DNA of 64,000 nt from Enterovibrio norvegicus_B (GCF_002876705.1 NZ_MDAG01000011.1:19635-83634); one strand, 5' to 3'. Positions 9,364 through 19,300 are shown, numbered from the stretch's first letter. Numbers and translations are program-made. Notes: generated by a model not told the origin, from the sequence alone.

Positions 9364-9379
9364 AGTGGCTTCTTCACTC

Positions 9380-9770
9380 ATCAAAAAACATTCAAAAATG
9401 TGACCTTGCCTTTGTGGATAACTATAGATCTAAACGGTGATCAACCTATAGTTATCCCAAGAATAACTTTATCCACATTCTCCCCCTGTTGATAACTAGC
9501 CATTTTGATCCCAAGAAGTACCGTGTTTGATCCAAGCTATCACACAGCTAATGATCCTCAATAACTGCATGATCATGTTGATCATTTATCAGTTATCCAC
9601 AAAGATCGGCTTTCTTAATAGAAGATCTAATAGAAGATCTATCTAAAAGATCTTTATATATTTTAAAGAGCCCCCCTACGATCTAAGATCACACTTTTGG
9701 TTCTCTCGCCTCAGGAAAAGCGGTAGAATGATCCTCCTTTGCTCAACCAATCGATCAACCTTTCCTTTTT
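9380..9770. other. chromosomal replication origin oriC
   Basis: The 419-bp gap between mioC and mnmG has the features of oriC. Perfect DnaA boxes (TTATCCACA or its complement) lie at 9413-9421 (minus), 9469-9477 (plus) and 9593-9601 (plus). The variant TTATCAACA lies at 9487-9495 (minus). I count 15 GATC sites between 9427 and 9754, very dense, consistent with Dam/SeqA control. On the mnmG side, 9618-9665 is AT-rich with repeated AGATCT-containing units (GAAGATCTAATA, GAAGATCTATCT, AAAGATCTTTAT), the likely unwinding element. The limits are approximate. Confidence 0.93.
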
Positions 9771-9782
9771 CGAGGTCACACC

Positions 9783-11672
9783 ATGTTTTACCAGGATAAC
9801 TTTGATGTCATCGTTGTTGGTGGTGGTCATGCAGGTACGGAAGCTGCACTGGCTGCTGCACGTATGGGTCAACAAACCCTGTTGCTGACGCACAACATTG
9901 ATACATTGGGGCAAATGTCATGTAACCCAGCCATTGGCGGGATCGGAAAAGGACATCTGGTGAAAGAAGTCGATGCACTCGGTGGCTTAATGGCCCGTGC
10001 AATCGACAAAGGTGGTATTCAGTTCCGCACGCTAAATGCATCTAAGGGGCCTGCTGTTCGTGCGACACGAGCACAAGCAGACCGTGCACTGTACAAGGTG
10101 GCTGTTCGTGAAACGCTTGAGAATCAACCTAACCTAATGCTTTTCCAACAAGCAGTTATCGATGTGATCGTTGACAAAGATCGCGTAACTGGCGTTGTAA
10201 CGGAAATGGGTCTTAAATTCCGCGCAAAAGCGGTCGTTTTGACGGTTGGGACATTCCTCGGCGGGAAAATCCATATTGGTCTAGAGAATTATTCAGGTGG
10301 TCGTGCCGGTGATCCTCCATCGATCGCTTTGGCTGATCGCCTGCGTGAATTACCGTTCCGTGTTGACCGACTAAAAACCGGTACGCCACCTCGCATTGAT
10401 GCGCGTACAGTCGATTTTAGTGTGATGGAAGAGCAACATGGCGACACACCACGTCCGGTGTTTTCTTTCATGGGTAGCACTGCTGACCATCCACGTCAGG
10501 TACCGTGTTACATCACTTACACGAACGAAAAAACACACGATGTTATTCGTAATAACCTTGATCGCAGCCCGATGTATGCTGGTGTGATTGAAGGTATTGG
10601 CCCTCGCTATTGCCCGTCGATTGAAGACAAGGTAATGCGCTTTGCGGACAAAGATAAACACCAAATTTTTGTTGAGCCTGAAGGCTTAACTACCCACGAG
10701 CTGTATCCGAATGGTATTTCCACCAGCCTGCCTTTTGATGTGCAGATGGGGATCATTCATTCGATCAAAGGCTTTGAGAATGCACGTGTGATCCGCCCAG
10801 GTTACGCGATTGAATACGATTTCTTCGATCCCCGCGATCTCAAGCAAACCTTTGAAACGAAACACATGCAGGGCTTGTTCTTCGCTGGCCAAATCAACGG
10901 CACTACCGGTTATGAAGAGGCCGCTGCTCAAGGTTTGTTAGCGGGTGCAAACGCTGCATTGTATGCGCAGGACAAAGAAGGCTGGTGCCCACGCCGTGAC
11001 CAAGCTTACATGGGCGTGTTGATCGACGATTTGTCGACCATGGGCACAAAGGAACCGTACCGCATGTTCACCTCCCGTGCGGAATACCGTTTGTTACTTC
11101 GTGAAGACAATGCAGATTTGCGCCTCACCGAAGTCGGTCGTCAGCTAGGCTTGGTTGATGATGAGCGCTGGGCACGTTTCAACCAGAAATTGGAAAATAT
11201 CGAGCAAGAAGCACAACGTCTTCGCGGTATTTGGGTGAACCCAACCTCTGAACATGCTGAAGCGATCAATGGCATCTTAAAAGCGCCGATGACACGAGAA
11301 GCAAACGGTGAAGATCTACTTCGTCGTCCTGAAGTGACGTACGATCAGCTTGTCGCTCAAGCGGCCTTCGCGCCAGCTCATGATGATAAACAAGCGCGTG
11401 AACAAGTTGAAATTCAAGTGAAGTACGAAGGCTATATCAATCGTCAAAAAGACGAGATAGAGAAATCGATTCGCCATGAGAATACGCAATTGCCGATCGA
11501 CCTTGATTACAAACAAATCAAAGGTTTATCTAATGAAGTAATTGCAAAATTGAAAGATGCTCGTCCAGAAACTATCGGCAAAGCATCGCGCATTTCAGGT
11601 ATTACACCTGCCGCTATTTCTATTCTTTTGGTGCACTTGAAAAAACAAGGCATGCTGAAAAAAGGAGCCTAA
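9783..11672 (+). CDS. mnmG: tRNA uridine-5-carboxymethylaminomethyl modification enzyme MnmG (GidA)
   Basis: The 629-residue FAD protein begins with the dinucleotide-binding motif VVGGGHAGTEAALAAARMG. It contains the family block NPAIGGIGKGHLVKEVDALGG and the FAGQINGTTGYEEAAAQG motif. With MnmE it modifies wobble uridines. It lies immediately right of oriC and is followed 6 bp later by rsmG, the classic gidA-gidB pair. Confidence 0.98.
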   Translation: MFYQDNFDVIVVGGGHAGTEAALAAARMGQQTLLLTHNIDTLGQMSCNPAIGGIGKGHLVKEVDALGGLMARAIDKGGIQFRTLNASKGPAVRATRAQADRALYKVAVRETLENQPNLMLFQQAVIDVIVDKDRVTGVVTEMGLKFRAKAVVLTVGTFLGGKIHIGLENYSGGRAGDPPSIALADRLRELPFRVDRLKTGTPPRIDARTVDFSVMEEQHGDTPRPVFSFMGSTADHPRQVPCYITYTNEKTHDVIRNNLDRSPMYAGVIEGIGPRYCPSIEDKVMRFADKDKHQIFVEPEGLTTHELYPNGISTSLPFDVQMGIIHSIKGFENARVIRPGYAIEYDFFDPRDLKQTFETKHMQGLFFAGQINGTTGYEEAAAQGLLAGANAALYAQDKEGWCPRRDQAYMGVLIDDLSTMGTKEPYRMFTSRAEYRLLLREDNADLRLTEVGRQLGLVDDERWARFNQKLENIEQEAQRLRGIWVNPTSEHAEAINGILKAPMTREANGEDLLRRPEVTYDQLVAQAAFAPAHDDKQAREQVEIQVKYEGYINRQKDEIEKSIRHENTQLPIDLDYKQIKGLSNEVIAKLKDARPETIGKASRISGITPAAISILLVHLKKQGMLKKGA

Positions 11673-11678
11673 CAGGCT

Positions 11679-12293
11679 GTGAAACAACGTCTAGCGCAAC
11701 TCATTGAACAAGCAGGGATGGAGATCCCTGCTCATCAACAAGATCAATTGATCGGCTATGTTGAAATGCTTCACAAATGGAACAAGGCGTATAACCTAAC
11801 GTCAGTACGCGATCCTCAAGAAATGATCATCAAGCACATCATGGACAGTATTGTCGTGAGTCAACACTTGGAAGGATCAACGTTCATTGATGTTGGTACA
11901 GGTCCTGGTCTTCCTGGGATCCCGCTCGCGATCGTAAACCCTGAAAAATCATTTACCTTGCTTGATAGTCTGGGTAAACGTATTCGTTTTATTCGTCAGG
12001 TCATTCATGAACTGAAAATTGACAATGTCACTCCGGTTCAAAGCCGTGTTGAAGACTTCCAATCGGAAGCTGGCTTTGATGGTGTACTAAGTCGTGCGTT
12101 TGCATCGATGAACGATATGATCAGCTGGTGTCATCATTTGCCAGCACCGAACGGTCACTTTCTCGCATTGAAGGGACAAGTCGACCAAGTCGAGATTGAT
12201 GCCCTACCTGCTGATTGTTCTGTGACCGATATCAAACCTTTGACTGTTCCCGGATTGGAAGGGCAACGTCATCTAGTAATCTTGGCTAAATAG
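11679..12293 (+). CDS. rsmG: 16S rRNA (guanine-N7) methyltransferase RsmG (GidB)
   Basis: The 204-residue SAM-dependent enzyme methylates G527 of 16S rRNA. The motif I glycine-rich loop FIDVGTGPGLPGIPLAI and the upstream block KWNKAYNLTSVRDP are typical. The start is GTG at 11679 with GGAG upstream inside the mnmG stop region. It forms an operon with mnmG and probably continues into parAB. Confidence 0.97.
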   Translation: MKQRLAQLIEQAGMEIPAHQQDQLIGYVEMLHKWNKAYNLTSVRDPQEMIIKHIMDSIVVSQHLEGSTFIDVGTGPGLPGIPLAIVNPEKSFTLLDSLGKRIRFIRQVIHELKIDNVTPVQSRVEDFQSEAGFDGVLSRAFASMNDMISWCHHLPAPNGHFLALKGQVDQVEIDALPADCSVTDIKPLTVPGLEGQRHLVILAK

Positions 12294-12315
12294 GATTGTC
12301 TGGCGAGGTTTACTT

Positions 12316-13116
12316 GTGGGAAAAGTCATAGCAATTGCGAACCAAAAAGGGGGCGTTGGTAAAACAACGACCTGTATTAATCTGGCTGCGTCTTTGGCCG
12401 CAACCCAGCGCAAGGTGCTTGTTATAGACCTAGACCCGCAGGGAAACGCGACAATGGCCAGTGGTGTCGATAAGTACGATGTCGATGCCACGGCCTATGA
12501 TTTACTTGTTGAAGAAACCCCTTTCAATGACGTGGTGGTGACGGAAACAACAGGCGGGTATCATCTGATCGCTGCAAATGGCGATGTGACAGCCGCTGAA
12601 ATCAAACTCATGGAAGTGTTTGCACGAGAAGTAAGATTGCGCAATGCGCTAGCGGAAGTGCGTGAAAACTATGATTTCATCTTCATAGATTGTCCACCTT
12701 CCTTAAACCTTCTTACAATCAATGCCATGACAGCATCAAACTCTGTACTTGTGCCGATGCAGTGTGAATATTTTGCACTGGAAGGATTAACAGCCTTGAT
12801 GGATACCATCAGTAAGCTAGCAAGTGTTGTGAATGCAGATTTGCATGTCGAAGGTTTGCTCAGAACCATGTACGATCCAAGAAATCGATTGGCGACTGAA
12901 GTGTCCGATCAGATTAAGAAACATTTTGGTGATAAAGTGTATCGCACGGTAATACCGCGCAATGTTCGCCTTGCAGAAGCGCCGAGTCATGGGCGACCTG
13001 CCATGTATTATGATAAATACTCAAGCGGAGCAAAAGCATACCTTGCCCTAGCAGGTGAAATGCTTCGCCGAGAAGAACAAGCAAGATTTACGGCAAACGC
13101 AGCCAGCGCTTCTTAA
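12316..13116 (+). CDS. parA: chromosome partition ATPase ParA
   Basis: The 266-residue protein has the deviant Walker A motif KGGVGKTTT near the N terminus, the Walker A' DLDPQGNA and the Walker B FIDCPPSLN. This is the small chromosomal ParA type without an N-terminal HTH. The start is GTG at 12316. ParA with ParB and parS segregates the origin region; the gene is 8 bp before parB. Confidence 0.96.
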   Translation: MGKVIAIANQKGGVGKTTTCINLAASLAATQRKVLVIDLDPQGNATMASGVDKYDVDATAYDLLVEETPFNDVVVTETTGGYHLIAANGDVTAAEIKLMEVFAREVRLRNALAEVRENYDFIFIDCPPSLNLLTINAMTASNSVLVPMQCEYFALEGLTALMDTISKLASVVNADLHVEGLLRTMYDPRNRLATEVSDQIKKHFGDKVYRTVIPRNVRLAEAPSHGRPAMYYDKYSSGAKAYLALAGEMLRREEQARFTANAASAS

Positions 13117-13124
13117 GGAATTAA

Positions 13125-14018
13125 ATGAACACTCCCAAACGTGGATTGGGCAAAGGGCTAGATGCCCTCCTTGCGACGAGTGCGAAAGCACAAGCACGCG
13201 TCGACATGAATGTTGAGCGCCAGGAAGCCGTTAATCATAGTGAGTTACAACAATTGCCTTTGGCGGTTCTTCGTCCTGGTATGTATCAGCCACGACAAGA
13301 AATGGAACCAGAAGCCTTAGACGAATTGGCTGAATCAATACGCGCTCAAGGCGTTATTCAGCCACTCGTTGTTCGTAGAGTTGATGTACAGCAATATGAA
13401 ATCATTGCTGGTGAGCGTCGCTGGAGAGCATCGAAAAAAGCGGGTTTGACCCACGTACCGTGTTTAGTGCGTGAATTAAATGACAAAGCCGCTAGCGCCA
13501 TCGCGTTGATAGAGAACATTCAACGCGAAGACCTCAATGCCATGGAAGAGGCAGAAGCCCTCAACCGATTAGTACAAGATTTCTCTCTGACTCACCAACA
13601 ATTGGCTGAAGCATTGGGTAAATCCCGTACAACAATCAGCAATTTATTACGTTTAAACGGCCTCGAAGCCGGCGTGAAAAAGCTCTTATTTGGTCGCCAA
13701 TTGGAAATGGGCCATGCGCGAGCACTCCTTTCATTGGAAGGTGAGTCGCAAATCGAAGCGGCGGTGTTAGCGGTGAATAAAAAATTCACTGTGAGACAGA
13801 CCGAAGCTTTGGTGAAAAAGATGCAAACGCCAGCAGTAGAGTCTGCAGCAAATCAACCTTCACCTCAGATACTGGAAGTGCAAGACAGATTGGCAGATAA
13901 ACTTGGCACCAAGGTGACGCTCTCACAAAGCCAAAGTGGCAGTGGGAAATTAGTCATCAGTTTTGACCAAAACGAAAAACTTATGCAAATTCTTGCAATT
14001 CTCGATAGAGAAGTGTGA
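13125..14018 (+). CDS. parB: chromosome partition protein ParB
   Basis: The 297-residue protein has the conserved N-terminal PKRGLGKGLDALL, the CTP-binding ParB/Srx domain with GERRWRASKKAGL and ENIQREDLN, a central helix-turn-helix (about residues 150-180, QQLAEALGKSRTTISNLL) and a C-terminal dimerisation domain. It binds parS; a good candidate site is in recF at 248-263. It is translated from the parAB operon. Confidence 0.96.
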   Translation: MNTPKRGLGKGLDALLATSAKAQARVDMNVERQEAVNHSELQQLPLAVLRPGMYQPRQEMEPEALDELAESIRAQGVIQPLVVRRVDVQQYEIIAGERRWRASKKAGLTHVPCLVRELNDKAASAIALIENIQREDLNAMEEAEALNRLVQDFSLTHQQLAEALGKSRTTISNLLRLNGLEAGVKKLLFGRQLEMGHARALLSLEGESQIEAAVLAVNKKFTVRQTEALVKKMQTPAVESAANQPSPQILEVQDRLADKLGTKVTLSQSQSGSGKLVISFDQNEKLMQILAILDREV

Positions 14019-14196
14019 TTTCACGCGTTGAGATTTTGTTACATATTTTTGCTTACTGTGATCAGGTTACCCTGTTGTAAAATTTAGCCTCGCTTTTTGG
14101 AGCTATGAGATTGCATTCAAAAGGGTGACCCGTATAATTTTCGCAGTTTTCCCAGCACGACAAGTGCTACGAGGAAAGGAATCGAGGAACGAATAC

Positions 14197-14586
14197 ATGG
14201 TATCGACGCTCACGCGACCAGGTCGCAAGCTTGCGAAAAGGTTGCTGCTGTTACAGGTGTGCGTCGTGTTAGCAACGGCAATCTTGATGGTGACCACCAT
14301 CAATGTCGACTGGGGAATTTCCGCACTCATTGGCGGTGGCATCTTTGTGGTAGCCAACGCAGCCTTTGCATTGTGTGCATTCCTGTTTAGTGGAGCAAGA
14401 GCGGCCAAGCTGGTTGTAGCATCTTTCTACAGCGGTGAAGTACTCAAAATTCTATTAACTGTCGTTTTATTCTCCGTTGTTTACCTGTATGCCGAGGTGG
14501 AACTTGTTCCCCTCAAACTGACCTATTTGCTGGTACTTGGAATCAACATCCTCGCGCCAGTTTTATTCATTAACAACAACAAATAG
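14197..14586 (+). CDS. atpI: ATP synthase subunit I (AtpI)
   Basis: This small protein of about 129 residues has four hydrophobic segments and lies at the head of the atp operon. AtpI assists assembly of the c-ring and is not part of the finished enzyme. I chose ATG 14197 (MVSTLTRPGRKLAK), with GAGGAAC upstream, over the longer frame from 14125. It is 8 bp before atpB. Confidence 0.85.
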   Translation: MVSTLTRPGRKLAKRLLLLQVCVVLATAILMVTTINVDWGISALIGGGIFVVANAAFALCAFLFSGARAAKLVVASFYSGEVLKILLTVVLFSVVYLYAEVELVPLKLTYLLVLGINILAPVLFINNNK

Positions 14587-14594
14587 GATGAGTT

Positions 14595-15404
14595 ATGGCT
14601 GCGCCAGGTGAAGCGCTTACACCGTCTAGTTATATCGCCCACCACCTTTCTAATCTGTCTACCGACAAATTAGGGCTGGTTGAGGGTGGTAGTTTCTGGG
14701 CCGTGCACATTGATAGCCTGTTTTTCTCAGTCTTGATCGGTTTTGGCTTTTTATGGCTATTCCGCTCTGTGGCGAAGAAAGCAACCACCGGAGTCCCTGG
14801 TAAGCTTCAGTGTTTTGTGGAAATGCTAGTCGAGTTCGTTGATGAGAACGTACGCGAAACCTTCCATGGAAAAAACCCACTGATTGCTCCACTGGCTCTG
14901 ACCATTTTCGTCTGGATATTCTTGATGAATACGATGGATTTAATTCCTATCGATTTTCTTCCTTATCCGGCGGAACACTGGTTCGGTATCCCTTACCTTA
15001 AAGTGGTACCAACTGCAGACGTAAATATCACACTGGCGATGGCGCTGGGTGTCTTCTTCTTGATGATTTACTACAGCATCAAAGTAAAAGGCATTGGCGG
15101 TTTTGCTAAGGAACTGGCTCTTCACCCGTTCAATCACCCTGTTATGATCCCTTTCAACCTGCTTCTTGAAGTGGTATCGCTGCTGGCGAAACCAATTTCA
15201 CTGGGTATGCGTTTGTTCGGTAACATGTTCGCAGGTGAAGTGGTATTTATCCTGATTGCGGCTCTACTGCCGTGGTGGGCGCAATGGTTGGGGGCATTAC
15301 CGTGGGCAATCTTCCACATTTTGGTTATTACCATCCAAGCGTTCGTCTTTATGATGTTGACTATCGTGTACCTGTCTCAGGCACATGAAGACTCAGATCA
15401 TTAA
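14595..15404 (+). CDS. atpB: ATP synthase Fo subunit a
   Basis: The 269-residue, multi-pass inner-membrane protein forms the proton half-channels. The essential arginine lies in LGMRLFGNMFAGE, and the C-terminal helix contains QAFVFMMLTIVYLSQAHE. It is encoded between atpI and atpE in the standard order. Confidence 0.98.
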   Translation: MAAPGEALTPSSYIAHHLSNLSTDKLGLVEGGSFWAVHIDSLFFSVLIGFGFLWLFRSVAKKATTGVPGKLQCFVEMLVEFVDENVRETFHGKNPLIAPLALTIFVWIFLMNTMDLIPIDFLPYPAEHWFGIPYLKVVPTADVNITLAMALGVFFLMIYYSIKVKGIGGFAKELALHPFNHPVMIPFNLLLEVVSLLAKPISLGMRLFGNMFAGEVVFILIAALLPWWAQWLGALPWAIFHILVITIQAFVFMMLTIVYLSQAHEDSDH

Positions 15405-15476
15405 TACGTTTTTAAGTAAGCAACTTTTGTTAGACCTTCCGGCATATAGGCCGACAACAAGAAACTGGAGATAGTG

Positions 15477-15731
15477 ATGGAAACTTTATTGAGCTTTTCT
15501 GCAATTGCCGTGGGCATCATTGTAGGTCTTGCTTCCCTGGGTACTGCGATTGGTTTCGCACTGCTTGGCGGTAAATTCCTTGAGGGCGCTGCGCGTCAAC
15601 CAGAGATGGCTCCTATGCTGCAAGTTAAGATGTTCATCATCGCTGGTCTGCTGGATGCTGTTCCAATGATCGGTATCGTAATCGCATTGCTGTTCACCTT
15701 CGCAAACCCATTCGTCGGTCAGCTGGGTTAA
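15477..15731 (+). CDS. atpE: ATP synthase Fo subunit c
   Basis: The 84-residue two-helix protein forms the c-ring. The polar loop ARQPE is at about residues 39-43 and the proton-carrying aspartate is D60 in GLLDAVPMIG. I chose ATG 15477 because GGAG lies 6 bp upstream; the in-frame GTG at 15474 is too close to it. The ligand residues look like the proton type, not the sodium type. Confidence 0.97.
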   Translation: METLLSFSAIAVGIIVGLASLGTAIGFALLGGKFLEGAARQPEMAPMLQVKMFIIAGLLDAVPMIGIVIALLFTFANPFVGQLG

Positions 15732-15774
15732 GTCGTCTGAATCGTACCTTTAGCCAACTAATGGAGGCGGTGTT

Positions 15775-16245
15775 GTGAATATCAACGCAACTCTAATCGG
15801 CCAGGCGATCGCTTTTACCATGTTTGTTGTGTTCTGCATGAAATATGTATGGCCACCAATCATGCAAGCGATTGAGGAACGTCAGAAGAAAATTGCTGAC
15901 GGTCTAGCGGCAGCTGAGCGTGCCGCAAAAGACCTGGATTTGGCCCAGGCTAATGCTTCAGATCAACTTAAAGAAGCAAAGCGTTCTGCAACTGAGATCA
16001 TCGATCAAGCAAACAAGCGTAAAGCTCAAATTATCGACCAAGCCCGCGAAGAAGCTAACACTGAACGCGAAAATATCCTTAACCAAGGACAGGCTGAACT
16101 CGAAGCTGAACGCAACCGTGCCCGCGATGAACTGCGCAAACAAGTTGCAACTCTAGCCGTGATCGGTGCTGAGAAAATCCTTGAGCGCTCAATTGATGAG
16201 AACGCTCACCGAGATATTCTCGATAAAATCACTGCAGAACTTTAA
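15775..16245 (+). CDS. atpF: ATP synthase Fo subunit b
   Basis: The 156-residue protein has one N-terminal membrane helix (INATLIGQAIAFTMFVVF) followed by a long charged coiled coil that forms the peripheral stalk. The start is GTG at 15775, preceded by GGAGG. It is followed 15 bp later by atpH. Confidence 0.97.
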   Translation: MNINATLIGQAIAFTMFVVFCMKYVWPPIMQAIEERQKKIADGLAAAERAAKDLDLAQANASDQLKEAKRSATEIIDQANKRKAQIIDQAREEANTERENILNQGQAELEAERNRARDELRKQVATLAVIGAEKILERSIDENAHRDILDKITAEL

Positions 16246-16260
16246 GAAGGAGGGGCAGAT

Positions 16261-16794
16261 ATGTCTGAACTGACTACCATCGCACGCCCCTACGCTAAAG
16301 CAGCCTTCGACCTTGCAGTAGAAAAAGGTGAGTTAGACCAGTGGTCTGAAATGCTTGCCTTTGCTGCTGAAGTCGCCCGTAACGAAACCATTGCAGATTT
16401 TCTCAGTGGCATGAATTCAGCGGAAAAGCTGACAGAAATTTTTGTTTCTGTATGTGGCGAACAGCTCAATGAACAAGGCCAAAACCTGATTAAGGTAATG
16501 GCCGAGAATGGACGCCTTGCAGCGTTGCCGGATGTATCTATTCAGTTCTTGGCGTTACGCCGTGAACTTGAAAAGCTAGTGGATGTTGAAGTCCTCTCAG
16601 CCATCGCGCTTAGCCAAGCGCAAATAGATGCTATTGCCAGCAAACTGGAAGCGCGCCTTGAGCGCAAAGTGAAGCTGAACTGTAGTGTAGACGAGACCCT
16701 GGTTGCCGGGGTTGTGATTCGAGCTGGAGACTTGATCATTGATAACTCAGTAAGCGGCCGTGTCCGTAGACTGAGCGATGCATTGCAGTCTTGA
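16261..16794 (+). CDS. atpH: ATP synthase F1 subunit delta
   Basis: The 177-residue protein begins MSELTTIARPYAKAAFDLA, the family signature, and ends in VIRAGDLIIDNSVSGRVRRL. Delta joins the top of F1 to the b-subunit stalk. A strong GGAGGGG sequence precedes the ATG. Confidence 0.97.
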   Translation: MSELTTIARPYAKAAFDLAVEKGELDQWSEMLAFAAEVARNETIADFLSGMNSAEKLTEIFVSVCGEQLNEQGQNLIKVMAENGRLAALPDVSIQFLALRRELEKLVDVEVLSAIALSQAQIDAIASKLEARLERKVKLNCSVDETLVAGVVIRAGDLIIDNSVSGRVRRLSDALQS

Positions 16795-16810
16795 TTTGGG
16801 GAATTGGAGC

Positions 16811-18352
16811 ATGCAACTTAATTCCACGGAAATTAGCGAACTAATCAAACAACGTATCGAAAACTTTAACGTTGTTAGTGAAGCTCGCAACGAAGGTACC
16901 ATCGTGTCAGTCAGTGACGGTATCATTCGTATCCATGGCCTTGCTGATGCGATGCAAGGTGAAATGATTGAACTACCAGGCAACCGCTTCGCGTTGGCGC
17001 TCAACCTTGAGCGCGACTCTGTAGGTGCGGTTGTTATGGGTCCATATGCCGACCTTCAGGAAGGCATGAAAGTAACCGGTACTGGTCGCATTCTTGAAGT
17101 GCCAGTAGGTCCTGAGCTACTGGGTCGTGTGGTTAACACCTTGGGTGAACCTATCGACGGTAAAGGTCCGATTGAAGCAAAATTAACTTCTCCTGTAGAA
17201 GTGATTGCACCGGGCGTTATCGCTCGTCAATCTGTTGACCAGCCAGTACAGACCGGTTACAAGGCAGTTGATGCCATGATCCCAATCGGCCGTGGCCAGC
17301 GTGAGCTGATCATCGGTGACCGCCAGACAGGTAAAACTGCGATGGCTATCGATGCGATCATCAACCAGAAGAACTCTGGAATCTACTCTATCTATGTTGC
17401 TATCGGCCAGAAAGCGTCAACCATTGCTAACGTGGTTCGCAAACTGGAAGAGCACGACGCACTGAAGAACACCGTCGTTGTTGTTGCATCTGCTTCTGAA
17501 GCAGCGGCACTGCAATACCTTGCACCTTATGCAGGTTGTGCGATGGGTGAATACTTCCGTGACCGTGGTGAAGATGCGCTGATCGTATATGATGATTTGT
17601 CTAAGCAAGCAGTTGCTTACCGTCAAATTTCTCTATTGCTACGTCGTCCACCAGGTCGTGAAGCATTCCCAGGTGATGTTTTCTATCTCCACTCACGTCT
17701 TCTAGAACGCGCTGCGCGCGTCAATGCTGACTACGTTGAGAAATTCACCAACGGTGAAGTGAAAGGCAAAACAGGTTCTTTGACCGCACTGCCTATCATC
17801 GAAACCCAAGCGGGTGACGTATCTGCGTTCGTTCCAACCAACGTTATCTCGATTACCGATGGTCAGATCTTCCTGCAGTCCGAACTGTTCAACGCGGGTA
17901 TTCGCCCAGCTGTTGACCCAGGTATTTCGGTATCTCGTGTAGGTGGTTCAGCACAAACCAAGATCATGAAGAAGTTGTCTGGTGGTATCCGTACCGCACT
18001 GGCGCAATATCGTGAACTTGCGGCGTTTGCTCAGTTCTCATCAGATCTTGATGAAGCAACGAAGAAGCAGCTGGATCATGGTCAAAAAGTGACCGAGCTG
18101 ATGAAGCAGAAGCAATATGCACCAATGTCTGTGTTTGAGCAGGGCTTGGTAATTTTTGCAGCTGAAAAAGGCTATTTGACTGACGTTCAGTTGGTGAAAC
18201 TGGCTGACTTCGAAGCTGCTCTGCTTGCATTTGCTAAGGCGCAATATGCTGAGTTGGTTGCCCAGATTGAAGAATCGGGTAATTACAACGGCGAAATCGA
18301 AACGCAACTTGCTAAGTTGGTTGAAGATTTCAAGGCAACGCAAACCTGGTAA
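16811..18352 (+). CDS. atpA: ATP synthase F1 subunit alpha
   Basis: The 513-residue non-catalytic nucleotide-binding subunit has the P-loop GDRQTGKTA and the signature PAVDPGISVSRVG. I chose ATG 16811 (MQLNSTEISELIKQR), preceded by TTGGAGC; the longer frame from 16778 would overlap atpH and add residues foreign to the family. A perfect hairpin follows the stop before atpG. Confidence 0.98.
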   Translation: MQLNSTEISELIKQRIENFNVVSEARNEGTIVSVSDGIIRIHGLADAMQGEMIELPGNRFALALNLERDSVGAVVMGPYADLQEGMKVTGTGRILEVPVGPELLGRVVNTLGEPIDGKGPIEAKLTSPVEVIAPGVIARQSVDQPVQTGYKAVDAMIPIGRGQRELIIGDRQTGKTAMAIDAIINQKNSGIYSIYVAIGQKASTIANVVRKLEEHDALKNTVVVVASASEAAALQYLAPYAGCAMGEYFRDRGEDALIVYDDLSKQAVAYRQISLLLRRPPGREAFPGDVFYLHSRLLERAARVNADYVEKFTNGEVKGKTGSLTALPIIETQAGDVSAFVPTNVISITDGQIFLQSELFNAGIRPAVDPGISVSRVGGSAQTKIMKKLSGGIRTALAQYRELAAFAQFSSDLDEATKKQLDHGQKVTELMKQKQYAPMSVFEQGLVIFAAEKGYLTDVQLVKLADFEAALLAFAKAQYAELVAQIEESGNYNGEIETQLAKLVEDFKATQTW

Positions 18353-18357
18353 TGCGT

Positions 18358-18381
18358 AGAAGGCCGCTTATGCGGCCTTCT
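18358..18381 (+). promoter_or_regulatory. perfect hairpin between atpA and atpG
   Basis: AGAAGGCCGC (18358-18367) pairs perfectly with GCGGCCTTCT (18372-18381) around a TTAT loop. There is no T-run after it, so it is not a standard terminator. It ends 17 bp before the atpG start and may affect mRNA processing or the relative output of alpha and gamma. Confidence 0.65.
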
Positions 18382-18398
18382 GACAACGGAGAGTAACG

Positions 18399-19265
18399 AT
18401 GGCCGGCGCAAAAGAAATTCGTAACAAGATCGGAAGTGTGAAAAGCACACAGAAGATCACCAAAGCGATGGAAATGGTAGCAGCTTCTAAAATGCGTCGT
18501 TCGCAAGACGCAATGGAATCTTCTCGTCCATACGCGACTACTATGCGCAAAGTGATCGGTCATGTCGCCCTTGGTAAATTAGAGTATCGCCATCCTTATT
18601 TGGAAGAGCGTGAAGCCAAGCGCGTCGGTTATATCGTCGTATCATCTGATCGTGGTCTGTGTGGTGGCTTGAACATTAACGTGTTCAAGCGTGCTATCAC
18701 TGAAATGCAAGAGTGGACTCAAAAAGGTGCAGACGTTGAAACTGCACTTATTGGTGCAAAAGCAACGGCATTTTTTAACAGCTACGGCGGAAATGTTTCA
18801 GCACAAGTTTCTGGCTTGGGTGATAACCCATCACTGGAAGACCTGATCGGTACGGTCGGTGTGATGCTGAAAAAATACGATGACGGCCAACTGGATCGCC
18901 TATATCTGGTGTACAACAAGTTTGTAAACACCATGACGCAGGAACCAGTGATCGATCAATTGCTGCCTTTGCCTAAGTCAGAAGACGAAGAAATGAAACG
19001 CAGCCATGCTTGGGATTACATTTATGAGCCTGAGCCTAAACCACTGCTAGATACCTTGTTGGTTCGCTATGTTGAATCACAAGTTTATCAAGGTGTAGTG
19101 GAAAACCTCGCGTGCGAACAAGCGGCGCGAATGGTTGCGATGAAGGCTGCAACAGATAATGCAGGTGACATCATTGATGAACTGCAACTGGTGTATAACA
19201 AAGCCCGTCAGACTGCAATTACACAAGAGCTCTCGGAGATTGTCTCCGGTGCAGCGGCCGTGTAA
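18399..19265 (+). CDS. atpG: ATP synthase F1 subunit gamma
   Basis: The 288-residue central-stalk subunit begins MAGAKEIRNKIGSVKSTQKI and contains VSSDRGLCGGLN. The C-terminal helix ends in QAAITQELSEIVSGA-type sequence. It rotates within the alpha3beta3 hexamer. It is preceded by the atpA-atpG hairpin and a GGAGAG ribosome-binding site. Confidence 0.98.
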   Translation: MAGAKEIRNKIGSVKSTQKITKAMEMVAASKMRRSQDAMESSRPYATTMRKVIGHVALGKLEYRHPYLEEREAKRVGYIVVSSDRGLCGGLNINVFKRAITEMQEWTQKGADVETALIGAKATAFFNSYGGNVSAQVSGLGDNPSLEDLIGTVGVMLKKYDDGQLDRLYLVYNKFVNTMTQEPVIDQLLPLPKSEDEEMKRSHAWDYIYEPEPKPLLDTLLVRYVESQVYQGVVENLACEQAARMVAMKAATDNAGDIIDELQLVYNKARQTAITQELSEIVSGAAAV

Positions 19266-19300
19266 GGCAAGGGCCAACGAACTATTTTAGAGGAATAACG

